Shown here: positions 1 to 12,022 of the stretch, piece after piece
How the letters are laid out: each line of letters starts with the position of its first letter
Position numbering within the stretch: position 1 is the stretch's first letter
From: Warburgia ugandensis
Taxonomy: Eukaryota > Streptophyta > Magnoliopsida > Canellales > Canellaceae
Reading direction: 5' to 3'
Assembly: GCA_035236585.1 (NCBI GenBank)
Contig: CP141130.1
Span: 31,073,501-31,137,500 of the forward strand
DNA length: 64,000 nt
Program-made: the position numbers and the translations under genes
Notes under the pieces: generated by a model
Told to the model about the DNA's origin: nothing
Seen by the model: the letters and a program-made list of their open reading frames with translations, nothing else
Database searches by the model: none

Positions 1-1462
1 AAAAAAATACAATTTAATTAGTGACATGCAAAGAAAATCTAGAAAGGAACTCAAAAGAAAAGATGGCTGGGATGATAAACTAGCCATAAAAAAAGAGCTT
101 AAAACTAAGTGGAATTGAAGGAGAAAAACATGAAATTTCTGAGGAAAGCAAGGCTGCAATCTATTTCTTCTCTTGGTTGTCACTACTAAATAAGAACTAA
201 CTTGAATCTTGAGTGAATGAGTAAGAAAAACTAATAAAAAGGAAGTAAAGAAAAGAGGGAAAACAAAGTGGAAAGTGAGTGTAGAACTAGAAAGCAAAAC
301 AATGAGAAACTAAGGTAATGGATCGAAAACAATAAAAGCAAACTACTAAACTGAATTGGAGAGAAAAAAAAAAAAAACTAGAAATCCAAATGAAGGAAAA
401 TACCAAAGAAAGCCAAAGTCCAGATCCAAAGAACACCAAAGAAGATTGTTATGTTTCAAGGTTGTCTCACCCAACCTCTACCTAGTTAAAAATGTGGGAA
501 CTATGGGTATTTATAGATGAATTGTTTCCACTTTGAATGAGGCACATTCTAGGAAAGGGAGGTGGATTTAGATCTAGGAAATCAATTAGAAAATTTAGGT
601 GGAGAGATAAGGTGGAGAATGAGCTAAGCAAGTGCCATCATGGTGAGGTAGGGTGGCTACCACATATTTACAAAAGGGGGAGGCATCTTTTTCCTTGGAT
701 GGTGGGTGGAATTCCAAACCCTATAATTAGATGAAATTTGAATGGTAGAAAAGTGAGATTTATGGTGATGGGGAAAGGTAGAAAAAATGGAAAGAGATAT
801 AGGGTTTTGAGATGTGTTGAATGAAGATATCTAGGGGTTTTCAATTAGGAAACCTGTTGAATTAAGCATTCAAACAAGGGGCCAACATTGCCTTCTAGGA
901 AGTTGGCTCCTTCCTTAATGTAAAATCATGGAAACCAAGGTTTATATGGTGGAAAAGGTTAGAAAATTAATTAGGAAAGTAAGGTTTTCTCTCTTGATGG
1001 GTCCCTTAATGCATCATCATCTTACCTTTTGCATTTCTCTCTCAAAATCCCTTAAAAATTACACTTTAATCATAAGATAGTTGCTTGAATTGGTGCTCCA
1101 ATAGTGTGACTCCATGTGGCAATCATCCATGACTTGATAGTTCACTTTGATGGCTCATTTTTTGATGGCTTAAGTAGCTTCAATGTTTGATTTCAAGACT
1201 TGAGTAGCTTGGCTTCCTTAGGTTTCCTAGTTGGACTAAGTAACCTGATGTATGACTCCAATTCTCACACAAAGTGATGAAAATGCATGCACATATCTTT
1301 TTAATCACTTTTTCTGAACTTGCAAAATATCAAACTTTTGAATCATTAGGTCAGAAATGCATGTGTTACAAAAATTTTAAAAATTCCTAGAAAAAACACT
1401 ATATTTTATAACATATGGGTTACTTATTGGGTACTTTTTATAAAAAGACTGAACACTTATTA
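1..1462 (-). mobile_element. Family D LTR, copy D4 (partial, runs off the window)
   Basis: Read on the minus strand, this begins near 1462 with TAATAAGTGTTCAGTC and continues with the same order of blocks as the D2 LTR at 56140: the AAAAGTACCCAATAAGT block, a GTAACACATGC block, and a TTTGATATTTTGCA block. Further in, it shares the TTTCTCTCTTGATGGGTCCC stretch with copy D5 (14040-14070). The LTR 3' end lies left of the window. No gag or pol of the same element is visible on its right. D LTR ends resemble those of the Athila-type elements A and B, so Athila kinship is inferred. Confidence 0.7.
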
Positions 1463-2119
1463 GAAGACTTCAACTATCTTCAAGAAAATGTTATTAGTGT
1501 GCCTCTAAACTAAGGTTCATTTAATTTTTATTTTGTTTAAGTTTTTATATTTAGAACATAGAACACTAACAAATGTGATCTCGTTCAAGCATGCCATATA
1601 TGAACTATGAAACCTTCCCATTAGGATCCTCTCTTTTATCCTCCTCTATGGAATGATCTTATATATTTTGGTTTTTAGTGGAGATTTTTATATTGTTTAA
1701 TGCATGTATAAACTCAATAAAAGGTAGCACTATGCTATAACAACTTGTGTTGTGCTATTTTGTGGTAACAATAAAAATTAAAAGAAGGTATTCATTGTAT
1801 TTCAAGTGTCATCATTGCTCCTGTCATGGAAAGAACTAACTCCTTCTTCCACTTGTAGAAATCTATGTTAGCTTGAGTGGAACACATTTACACTAGTCCT
1901 AGACTCAAACTAGATTTAACCCAAACCAATCTCAATCATATCGAGCTATCCTTTGCCAAATCTCCAAATAATTCCGTCCATCCTCCTAGTTATGCCAAAT
2001 AAAATCGTTCAGAAGCAACTCATCATGCTAGTACCAACATAACATCACTTAGCAACCTAATTCTTCCATCAATCAAACATGACATGACCATGAGGAAAGG
2101 TTTGGTTCTTTGAACCACC
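1463..2119. other. Unassigned AT-rich sequence
   Basis: This lies between the D4 LTR start and the gag fossil G. I see no open frame of substance, no tandem repeat and no RNA gene. Its last ~300 bases could be the leader of element G, but no PBS or LTR edge is recognisable. Confidence 0.4.
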
Positions 2120-4320
2120 AAGCTATTGAACACTAATTAGTTTTCTCAACTGCTCCATTTGTCTCAACAAATTGAACAAATTTTGCTTGTCTTAAAAAGT
2201 ATGTCTACACTATCCAATCCCAAACCTACAGAACCTCAAGAAACCTTCTCCATCCCACCTAGTAACATTGTTTATCCAACTCACTTGCGCATACACAACC
2301 ACACATTCTTCAAACCAACCCATACTATCAAAACCATCATCCCTGCCACATCATAAGGATTTTGTATATGACATTATGAAGGGGATCACAGATAGAGGGT
2401 TGAATATATTAAGAGAGAAGTTGCCATTAATAGAAAAAAAAGTGCTACATTGAGTTTAGGAGAACGAACTTTGAAGGAGTTTAAAAAAGTAGAATATAAA
2501 TAATTCTGATGGTGACCTACTAGACCTTGGTGTTATTGATCTCTTTCCTAATGTTGGGATCCCAAAATAGGTTAAGTTGCCTAATACTACACCAATGTAC
2601 AATGGCACTAGATGTGACAAGGCACATATTGGAATATTTGTACCCCATCTTGTTTGATTTGGCTTCACACTTAATTAGTTAGCTCATTTATTGGAAATGA
2701 CCCTTAAAGATGAGGTATTTACATGACTAATGTCTAAAGGTAAATATAAGACGAGGACTTGGGATGATATGAAGAAAGCATTTGTTAATTGCTTCAAATA
2801 TAGTACTCCTACCCCATGATCCAAAAGAGATTTAGATTTACTAAAATTGAATGCAAATGAAACCTTTCTAGGGTTTGTGACTCGATGGAGGAATGAGGCA
2901 CAAAACATAAAGAAGTGTCCAAGTGAAGAGGACCAAATATATGTGACTCTTAGTAATATACATCCCAATTATCAAGTACAAATGCTTAGTCATTGATTCA
3001 AATCCCTTACAAAGCTAAAAGAAGTGCAATCAACTAGAAATTGGAATTCATAATAGGTTTTTTCCTTCTTCAAGAAGAAAGAATATTGCCACAAATCAAA
3101 GTTTGGTCATTCAAGTCTTCACATCCAAGGAGACTAGTTGTTGACACTACAACGTCGTCTACACAGAAAAATGTTTTCAACCCTTGGTCCCATAAGGAAT
3201 TGTGCAATTTCCACCCATTCCAATCTTTTATCTTGACCCTTTTAAAATTCTATTGGAAAAATAAATGTTTCCCAATAGACCCATCTTCACTTCTAAACCT
3301 CCTAACCTTAAACCTTTTCAAAAGAAGTTTTATTGTGAATATCATCAAGGTGTAGTGCATAAAATTGACAAATTCTTTGTGTTAAAAAAAAAAAACTCAT
3401 GGCTATATTGATAATGTTTATCTTGATTTCAAAAAATCTAATCTAGATGAACCAGATATCCAAAGAAATGGCTTGCCAAATCATGCCCAATACTATGATG
3501 CCCCACCTCCAATCCTATAGTCAATTCCATAGCCATTTGCCCATCATCACATCCTTCCAATGATGTTGTCAATATTGATTGTCCACCTCCACTACTTAAA
3601 ACCCTATAGTCAATTCCATAGCCATTTGCCCATCATCACATCATCACAATTTAGCATATATTGATTGTCCACCTCCACTACTTAAAACCCCATCATTATA
3701 TCCAAGCATGGCATGAGCAATCAACCAAGTATTACATCTACAATGGAACTTTAATGTCTCTTCCCACAATTCCAATTTCGTCTTCCCTAAGTAATATGAT
3801 CCTTTACAAGTGGTTACCTAAGCTAGCACCGCTTATGCACCTCTACTCTGGAAAGGAGTAGTCAACTATACCGAAACCATTGGATGAACCTATTCCCCAC
3901 AAGCTGCAACAAGAGTAAGGGCTAAAGGTACTTGCAGTAACTTCATAGTAAAAAAGTATTCTGGAAGCATTAGGATTTGAAGGTGAAGATCTCTTTGGTA
4001 TTATACATATTGCATGACAAACATGTAGATGCCGACGGGAATTGCTTGTTCACAGTGTCATAGAAGGCAATGAGATCCAAGATTGATACTAAGGAGCTGA
4101 GTAAAAGAACTAACAAACAGTTCTTAGAAGATCTTAGATTTGGATATTTGGAAAAGGATTCAACTAAAATGCCCATAAACATCTTTATTCGTTGGATTTG
4201 AAGGCTGGTTGGGGATTTGTGTTGTTCAAGAAGTGAAGTTTCTTGCCAAAAAGGCAGATCAAGAGAGCTTGGATATGGATCTCCAAGCTCAATATTTTAG
4301 GGTTGCAGAGGTAATTTGAT
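2120..4320 (+). pseudogene. Gag fossil of a Ty3/gypsy element (G), Ogre/Tat-like
   Basis: Around 2590-2940 conceptual translation gives a retrotransposon gag pattern: MYNGTRCDKAHIGIF, then RTWDDMKKAFVNCFKYS, then FLGFVTRWRNEAQNIKKCPS. In plant gag proteins of the Ogre/Tat group the usual order is 'YDGT..P..HL', 'TW.DL..AF..QY' and 'F..Y..RWR..A', so the match is in family, order and spacing. Downstream, to about 4320, only weakly coding-like sequence continues. No protease, reverse transcriptase or integrase of this element is in the window and no LTR can be assigned. The copy is old and broken in many places. Family assignment is moderate; lineage is tentative. Confidence 0.65.
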
Positions 4321-4616
4321 GTTTCTTTTCTATTTTTTTTAATTTGTTTGGCTTTGGTAAATCCATTTCTACTGAGATGTTAGGTTTGTTAGCTATTTAT
4401 TTTGTTTTTGGTAGTTTTGTTTTTTACTATGGCTCTTGAATTTTAAGAAATTGTTTTTCTTCAATTTTTTATTTATTATAAATGTCAAGGTACCCTTGTT
4501 AATTTTTTTTAAAACAATTTGAAAGATAACATGTACACATATGTATTAATTTCAAAAGTTACTTCTTGGGTGTTAAATAATCAAAATAAATATTAACCAT
4601 GTGAGCACATGTAGAA
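4321..4616. other. Unassigned AT-rich spacer
   Basis: This T-rich stretch lies between gag fossil G and the H1 LTR edge. Nothing recognisable. TAGAA (4612-4616) directly precedes the H1 LTR and could be one target-site copy; the partner is not seen. Confidence 0.4.
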
Positions 4617-6905
4617 TGTAACAACCCACAAACTAAATAATCCATAAAATGACACACACATAATAATCCAACTGTTATTACATGTCCATCAACAATAAGT
4701 TTAAATGTTATGACACATAACTCAAGTCCAACCATCTAAGAGAAAACTAAATATTTTTTTCTTCATACTTCTTCTCTCTTCACTTGTCCTTTGTGTTCCT
4801 CTACCTATCCAAACTATCTACGATCTTAAGAGTCTCACCTAAAATGTTAGTGACAGTAGTACGACCACTCAATGGGAAATTCCTAAACTAGTTTTGGAAA
4901 CTACGACAATCACATAGCTAAGTATGATTAAGCATTCTAAAAATATAGTCATACATCCAATACCAAATCTATGAACAATAATAACTCAGATGAAATCTAC
5001 AAATTTGTAGGTGTAGAAACATATACTAACAGGTCATATATCAAGATGGTAGCATCCCACTACAGGGTCTAAGCATTCAAGGATGACCAACTCATATAAT
5101 GTCTATCTAACGGGATAGCCAACTATGCATGTAGAGGAAGTACCTTCCAGTTACAACTAACCACAAACACTAAGGTCTAACCACTGGTTCTCATTAGGCC
5201 ACTGGATCATGATGGAAGTAATTTTCCCATGATACATACTCCCACAACACAAGGCCCTGGCATGTAGCCAATTTGGAGGTCAGGGGCTAGTTTGAATGCT
5301 CCTAGCATAGTATCATTAGGGGCTTAGAGCCCTCATAAATACTATCATGAGAACTAAATATCACAATATCAATAGCACCCTCATGCATTATCCAAGCTCT
5401 CTCCCATATAGGGTCCAAATACTTGCATCTTTATTAAGTGAATGTATAAAATCTTAATACTTACATAAAAGTAAGGTAAAACCACTTGAATACTCAATTC
5501 CAAATATGTTATCTAATGCTGAATCATACACAAGCACATCTTCATATTCTTCTCGAATCATAGAGTCTCACTAAAATCAGATTCACACATCATATACATA
5601 GCAATAACTTGGCATGGTTGGTAATAGACTTTTTGGTTTACTAAATGATGTGATATGGTAGGTATAATAAATGGGGGTTTTAGGCATTTATGTAAGAGTG
5701 ATGGAGGGTGAGATTGGAATGTGATAATATGTGTTAAATAGAGGAAATTACTAATGTGTTTGTATAGTTTTATAGGCACGGATGAGTAGAGAAATCATAG
5801 GCATCTTTTCATGGATGTTTTATGTTTATTACTACTGGTTGGGGATTATTTTAGTGTATATATAATGCACTAGTTGTTTAGATACTTATCTGATGCATCT
5901 CAATGATCAAAGATCCATATAATGAGTCAAATAATCTAGAATTTCTTAGTATAACTTCTGTTTATAGAGTCACTAAGGTTTAACAAGTTAGTCATCTACT
6001 CAGTGTACACACTGCTAAACCATTCCCTACAGGTACTATAAATCTAGTAATCACCAGGTGAGTTGGCTATCCAGTGGTCATTTGTTACCCTATTGAATCA
6101 CTAATTTATCAAGTGTACTAAGCATGAAAATGACTATCAAGTGCACCGGGTAATTGCAAATCACTGGATACACCAAATTTCAATTGGTTTCTCTGTTGCA
6201 AATTTGCAGCAGATTGGCTGACTATTTTTGATTAAAATGATGATCCAGCTATCTTATGGCACAATTGGCCATTTTTAATTTATTCATTATTGACTTCATA
6301 ACATGTTCAAATATTCTTTGAGCCTTCTAAGTTTTTGAAATGCATGCGGTACCTCAAACTTTTGTTGGTCTATCTGTAAAAATTTTGCATCAAATAGTCC
6401 AGCAATAAGATAGTCAAAATGCCCTCTAAACACATCCAAAAATCAAGTTTTGAAGCAAAATTTTGTGCTTCAATAAGCCTTACCTATTTTTAAAACTTGA
6501 TTTAAAAATTTATTAAATAAGTCATGCATTTTCTATAATATAGGTAACATGTTAGCTGAATTCTAATCGCATATACATGAAACATAAGAGATAGTTAGAA
6601 CGAAAAGAAAATGCATAAATTTCATGATGAATTTAACAGTGACTTCAAACTGATATTAAGAATTAATTCCATGGAAAGATCAAGTATCAGTCTAAGATCA
6701 AAATGCATTTAAAACAATAGTTAGACAATGAAGATTTAAAGGCTAATTACATGTGTAGAAACAAAACTGATGGATGTATGGATTTTAAACAAAATCATGC
6801 ATGAATCATTGGCTAGATTTACAAGACTAAAGAGTATGTAAATCTCATGTCATACAATGTTAGAATATCTGTTAGATTTATTCATAAGTTGAAAAGCTAA
6901 AACAT

Positions 6906-7155
6906 GAAGAATGGTCAATATATTTAGGTCTGAATTCCAACATAATCAAGCATAATTTTCCAAAACTTATTTTGTTAAAACTTTAGAAAATCTAGCCTAG
7001 GAAAAATCCCATGTCCCTACCTCTTAGAAGCATGAATGGTAGACAAATTTAGGCCTGAATAACAACATAATCAAGCATGATTTTCCAAAACTTATTTTGC
7101 TAAAACTTTAGAAAATCTAGCCTAGGAAAAATCCCATGACCCTACCTCTTAGAAG
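6906..7155. repeat. Two-copy tandem duplication, period ~124 bp, in the H1 LTR
   Basis: AACATAATCAAGCAT begins at about 6939 and again at about 7063. The flanking text (TTTTCCAAAACTTATTTTG, and ATCTAGCCTAGGAAAAATCC) is repeated in step with few mismatches. The copies are closer to each other than the LTR is to its paralogue, so the duplication is probably later than the insertion. Confidence 0.85.
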
Positions 7156-7220
7156 CACGTATCAAAACTTCTATGGTCTTCTTATCCAAGATAAAGTGGC
7201 AATGCTCCTTCGTACAGGCT

Positions 7221-7222
<2 letters not shown>

Positions 7223-7306
<84 letters not shown>
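7223..7306 (-). repeat. (CT)42 microsatellite downstream of a TATA-like box in the H1 LTR
   Basis: A near-perfect CT run; in the sense of H1 it is (GA)n. TATATATAG on the minus strand (7309-7318) lies directly before it, about 620 bp into the LTR, a plausible promoter with a GA-rich start region. That function is inferred from position only. Confidence 0.9.
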
Positions 7307-7310
<4 letters not shown>

Positions 7311-7936
7311 ATATATATTCTTTCTTCTTGTCTCCCTACATTTTTATCCCTTCACATGGAACTATCCAACATGTCTTTCCTTTTGACATGTTTGTGCTCC
7401 TTCTATTGGCTGGAGTGGGGAGCGATCTTCCTTCCCACCTTAGCTTCCTATTTATTACCAAATTATTTCTCCTATCACCCATATGTGTAGGAAACGTGAT
7501 CTTCATCTAAAATTCCCCCTTATTTGATCTTATCCCATGTTCTTAGATCTCTAGTTGTTATATGTCAACCATCCACTCACTTGAGTGTAAAACATTATTA
7601 TACAATCTAAACCACCCATTCCTTATAGGTCAAGAACATTAAAATCCATGCATCTTAGTCATCTAATATGAGATCCTCATGGTAGATCCAATCTTGGTTA
7701 CAATCATAGCTATCAAATTCTTTATGGTTTGGATCATTCCTAATCATGCATTTGCTCATTTTCCAACTCTGTGCAGAATAAAATAAAAAAAATTGTGTTT
7801 AAGTTGTTGAATTGGTGACTTGAACTTTGGTATACAGATTGACAAACTCTCAAAACAACCATCTGGCTAATTTAATTTAATTTATAATTCTTATAATAAA
7901 ATTCTTTAACATAGTTTTAAATTTTAAGATGTTGCA

Positions 7937-9290
7937 TCCTTCTATCCTTTCTAAAATTTTGTCCTCAAAATTTTTATTGGCTAATTAGTGCATAACTCAA
8001 GGTATTTCTGCCTCATACCATCCTCTGTCTCCCATGTAGCTTCTTTTGTAGAGTAATGCTGCCATAAAAACCTTGACCAATGATGTGGCCTTACTTCTGA
8101 GAGTCTTTTGTTTCTATGCAAGATCTAAATTGATAGGTCCTTTAGGTTGTAGCTTTGCTTGCATATGCTCAAGTACATGTATGCGGTCTGGAATGTACTT
8201 TCACAACATCAACACATGAAATATATTCTATACTTCAGCTAACTACAGAGGCATGTTAAAAGGTATGCTACCCAGCCAACTCTCTCAAGAATCTTAAAAG
8301 AACCTACAAGCCTTGGGCTCAACTTCCTTTTCACTCCAAATCTCATCACACCTCTTGTAGGCGGGATCTACAAGAATACATGGTCTCCTACCTCAAACTC
8401 TTGATCTCTACTCTTATTATTTGCATAGCTCTTCTATCTACTGTGTGCTACAAGTAGTCTCTTTTGAATTATTCTCACCTTCCTTGCAAAATACTTTATT
8501 AAATTTGACTTCACAAACTGACATTCCCCTACATCACTCCAACAAATGGGAGTGCGTCATGGTTAACCATACAACCCCTCATAAGGTGCCATGCAAATAC
8601 TAGAGTAGTAATTATTATTAAAGGCAAATTCTAATAGAGGAAGGTGTTCATCCAAGTTTCCCTTCTATTCTAAAGCACATGGAGTAGCATATCCTTAAGT
8701 ATCTGCATGGTTCTCTCTAATTACCCATCAATCTGTGGGTAAAAATTTGTACTAAATCTCAAAGAAATATCCAAACCCTCCTCTACCCTCTGCTAAAAAT
8801 GAAAAGTAAACATATTGTCCCTATCGAATATGATAGTCATAGGCACACTATGTAGACTCAAGATCTCCTTGATATATAGTTTTTGCTAAACTCTCCAATG
8901 ACTGCTTCTCTTTGACAGGAAAGAAATGTGCAGACTGGTCAAACTAACCACAATCACCTATATCATGTCATGTCCACTAGTATAAAGTCCATCATGATGT
9001 GGCCCTACCTCCACTCTGAAAATTCCAACTTATGTAATGACCCTATTGGTCTTTGGTGCTATGCTTTCATCTTCTAACAGGTTAAGCATCTACCCACACA
9101 ATCCCCATTGTTTATTTCAATACCCAACCATCAAAAGTTTCTCTTCAATTGTTAGTACATCTTGGTCCCTCTAGGGTATATGGTATACCTCAAACCATGT
9201 GCCTCCTATAGTAAATCCTGTCTCAGCTCTGCCACTGCTTGCACAACAAGTCTACCTTGGAATCGTACACCTCCATCAAGGGATATAGTG
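7937..9290 (-). pseudogene. H1 chromovirus integrase fossil
   Basis: Minus-strand translation shows, in order: an integrase zinc-finger region near 9200 (EAHGLRYTIYP, then TKMY), a core region around 8900-8930 (VCTFLSC/SAHF context), a YPQ-DG block near 8723-8749 followed by LERT-QILKDML, and a C-terminal domain at about 8180-8230 (NVFHV-ML-KYIPD order). The end, ATTTTTGAGGACAAAATT at about 7960, is the familiar close of chromovirus pol. Integrase inserts the DNA copy of the element. The fossil is broken many times. Reverse transcriptase is not seen next to it; an RNase H end of the same type lies at 14504-14659. Confidence 0.75.
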
Positions 9291-9300
9291 AAACTAATTG

Positions 9301-9322
9301 ATATATATATATATATATATAT
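9301..9322. repeat. (AT)11 microsatellite
   Basis: A perfect AT run at the edge where H1 integrase-like sequence ceases. It may mark the breakpoint of a later insertion. Confidence 0.9.
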
Positions 9323-12022
9323 TACATATATACCTCTATATTTTGTAGGTTTTAGCCTAAAACTTTCCATAAATAGAACTAATTAGGATTAGTTCTACTT
9401 TTATAGGTCTAGGATACAATAAGAAAAAAATACATAAATTTAATGACTTTGACCTTGAACAAGCAAGTTTAGAAAATGAGCAAAGTTATGTGTCTGCCTA
9501 CCAAATTTAATGAAGTCTAGAAATTTAGAATGCATAGTAGGTGTTGTTATCATTTTTAGCATAGTTAGAAACCCTAGAAGCATCACCAAACCTTATTAGA
9601 ATGCATATGTCAAAACATAGGATGGCAGAACTTCCACACATGCATGCATTCCACCACCTTTGGAAAGCTTTTAGTGAAGCTTGAGACCCACACAAGTTAA
9701 AGAAAGTGAGCATGTGAAGCACACTCAAGTCTGGGCTCACAGGAGACTGAAATCCCTCTCTTTGTCTCCTCACACTTCAGAATGGGAACCACATACATGT
9801 GTACCATGAATTTTTTATTCAAAGATAGTGCATCCCCCATAACTTGGTGTAAAGTATATGAAGGGATTAGTATGATTGGTGGAGAAAAATAAGGAGGTGA
9901 GGAGAGAGAAAAAAAGAGAGGAAATGTACTGTCACTTTTCATTCAAAAATTTCAAGAAAGAGTGGCTAAAATCAATTCACATCCAAGAAGTCATTTGAGT
10001 TAATATTGACCAATGGGAAGAAGCCATGCATGAGAGATAAGATTGAACCATGATTGGTGGAGATATTTTCGGTGGGTTGCCCATCATATTTCAAGTAGGA
10101 GAAAACATATTGTCCATGAGAAAAAGTGTGTCTTTTACTTAAATCTAATTAGTTAGAGATAAAAGTGGTAGTTAAGAGAAAATAAAGGAGGGAAACTAGT
10201 TGAGATAAGAAAATATTGAAGGAATCCTAGTCATTCACCTTAGGGCATATTTATTCTATGGATGAGAAGAAAAGAAGCATTAAACTACATTTTATTGGTG
10301 TGAGACTTCAAAGAGATCTCTATTATCCATTAGGGCCCAAGCATGATCCAATGGAGCAGAGAAACAGAATGGAAATATGAAACTCTAACTACCTTCTCCT
10401 TGTTGAAAAGTCAAATAAAAATCCTAAGTAGGAATTTTAATCCAATGGCTTACATTCATCCTAGATTTCTAAACTCCAACACAACGTAAAGCCATTCCAC
10501 ACCTCCACCTCTTATTCTTCCTATTCCCACTTATTTTCCTAGATTTTCTTCCTTCCTTCCTATCCTCTTTACTCCCTTAGCCCATCCTCCTTCCCTGCTT
10601 AGCCTATCTTCCTTCCCATTTTCTTATACTTCTCAGCTACATTCGTATCCCCATGGATTCCATGCTTGCCTTCTTCTTTCTAACCTTTTTTATTTGCTTA
10701 AATTCCCATCATCTATCCTTTATTTAACCCATATAATCTCCACCCTCCATTTCCTAGGGCTTCCACTCCAAAAATCTAAATATTTGGGATTATTCGTTCC
10801 ATTCTCGACTTCTCCATTCACTTGCTCTATAGCTTAGAAGAGAATAAGAAAGAGGGGAGAACTAAGAGTATTTCTCAACCCTAGAGGACCACACAAAGTA
10901 ATTAAATATGAGGGGAAAGCATCCTAAAGGGTGGAACATCCAAGGAGAAGAGAAGAAGTAAGAAAGGCTCACTTCATTCTTCCATCATATCTCAATCCAT
11001 TTAATATTTTTATTCTATTTTTTAAGACTTTGTCTCACCTTGAAAATCATTACCCTATCCCTCCATCCCATCCTCTATCAATCACTAAAATATCTATCTA
11101 AAAGTCATTCCTTAACCCTTTCATTCACTCATCACTTTCATACTCTATTTTTAATCATTTTTACCCAATTTTGTAACCTTTCTCTACTATTTTATTTTTT
11201 TAATTATCATCTTAGTATAAAATTCATATCCTAATTTCTCCACCTCATGTTCTACATGTTCACAAAATTTCATTAAAAAAAATCCATCTCCAACCCCTTC
11301 TTCCATTCACTCAATTTTTTCCATTTTGTTTTATTTTTCTAAAATTTTATTTTCACCTTCTAGATCTAAAAATCATGCCCCTATACTTCCATCATGTTCT
11401 CCATAATTCCATTCATTATTCTCTACATGATTTTTCTATTTTCAAGCCTTTTGAATCTCTTTCTCTGTCTTGGTATTACATACATAAAGCAAACATTTTG
11501 GTGTAGGCACTTCTCCCAAGGGCTATGGCATGAGTGGTTGGTGATCCATGGCTATGTTGGGTAATACAGCATGAGTTATGTCACAAGTAGACAATAGGAA
11601 AGAAAGGTAGTAGTGCACATGTTAATGAGATTCACTGAAAGATCTCTTGAGTGACACATTGGAAATTCTATGTAAATGCGTTCTAACTCATAGGATCAGT
11701 TGTATTTACTTATCTTATTCTTTTCCTTGTAATCAATTAATTTAATTTTGATTTCAATATAATTGAAGTTCTTTTCTCTTTGCTTTAAGTGTTATTTTCT
11801 TTACGTCATGTTTACTTGCTTTTATAGTTGTGAGATTTAATTTATTTCTTTGTACTTATATTTAATTAGTTCACCTAAGGCATTAAGATGAGACAAATGT
11901 TAGAATAAGATATTTTTTAGGTTAGGTAATTCTAGATTAATTTAGAGAATAATATTAGTATTAGATTCATAGCACTCTAAGTTGACATACACAGTCATTG
12001 CTTGAAAGAAAGATATATCGAG
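9323..12022 (+). mobile_element. Candidate LTR 'I', main part
   Basis: No coding domain is visible on either strand. It is read as LTR because it lies between two pieces of H1 and because its right continuation (14221-14503, beyond the D5 insertion) ends in the same terminal module as the Athila-type LTRs of A, B and D. It has a purine-rich upstream half (9700-10400), a pyrimidine-rich block (10500-11460) and a T-rich downstream part, the same progression as in the D LTR. The left edge is uncertain. Confidence 0.35.

Larger units (their letters stand above)
4617..7936 (-). mobile_element. H1 chromovirus 3' LTR
   Basis: On the minus strand a purine tract (GAAAGGATAGAAGGA) follows the integrase C-terminus and leads into TGCAACATC, the LTR start at 7936. 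The far end reads GGGTTGTTACA, ending at 4617. TG..CA termini and a GGGT-GTTACA-like end are typical of plant chromovirus LTRs. The ~3.3 kb length also suits the Tekay/Del group. It contains a (CT)42 microsatellite, a 124-bp tandem duplication and irregular subrepeats around 5030-5400. Part of it (about 5860-6914) recurs at 50562-51664. Confidence 0.7.

Noticed and set aside
5030-5400. A second H2-type minisatellite in H1
   Set aside because: There are vague recurrences ('gatagccaact', 'ggtctaa') but no unit that can be aligned with confidence.
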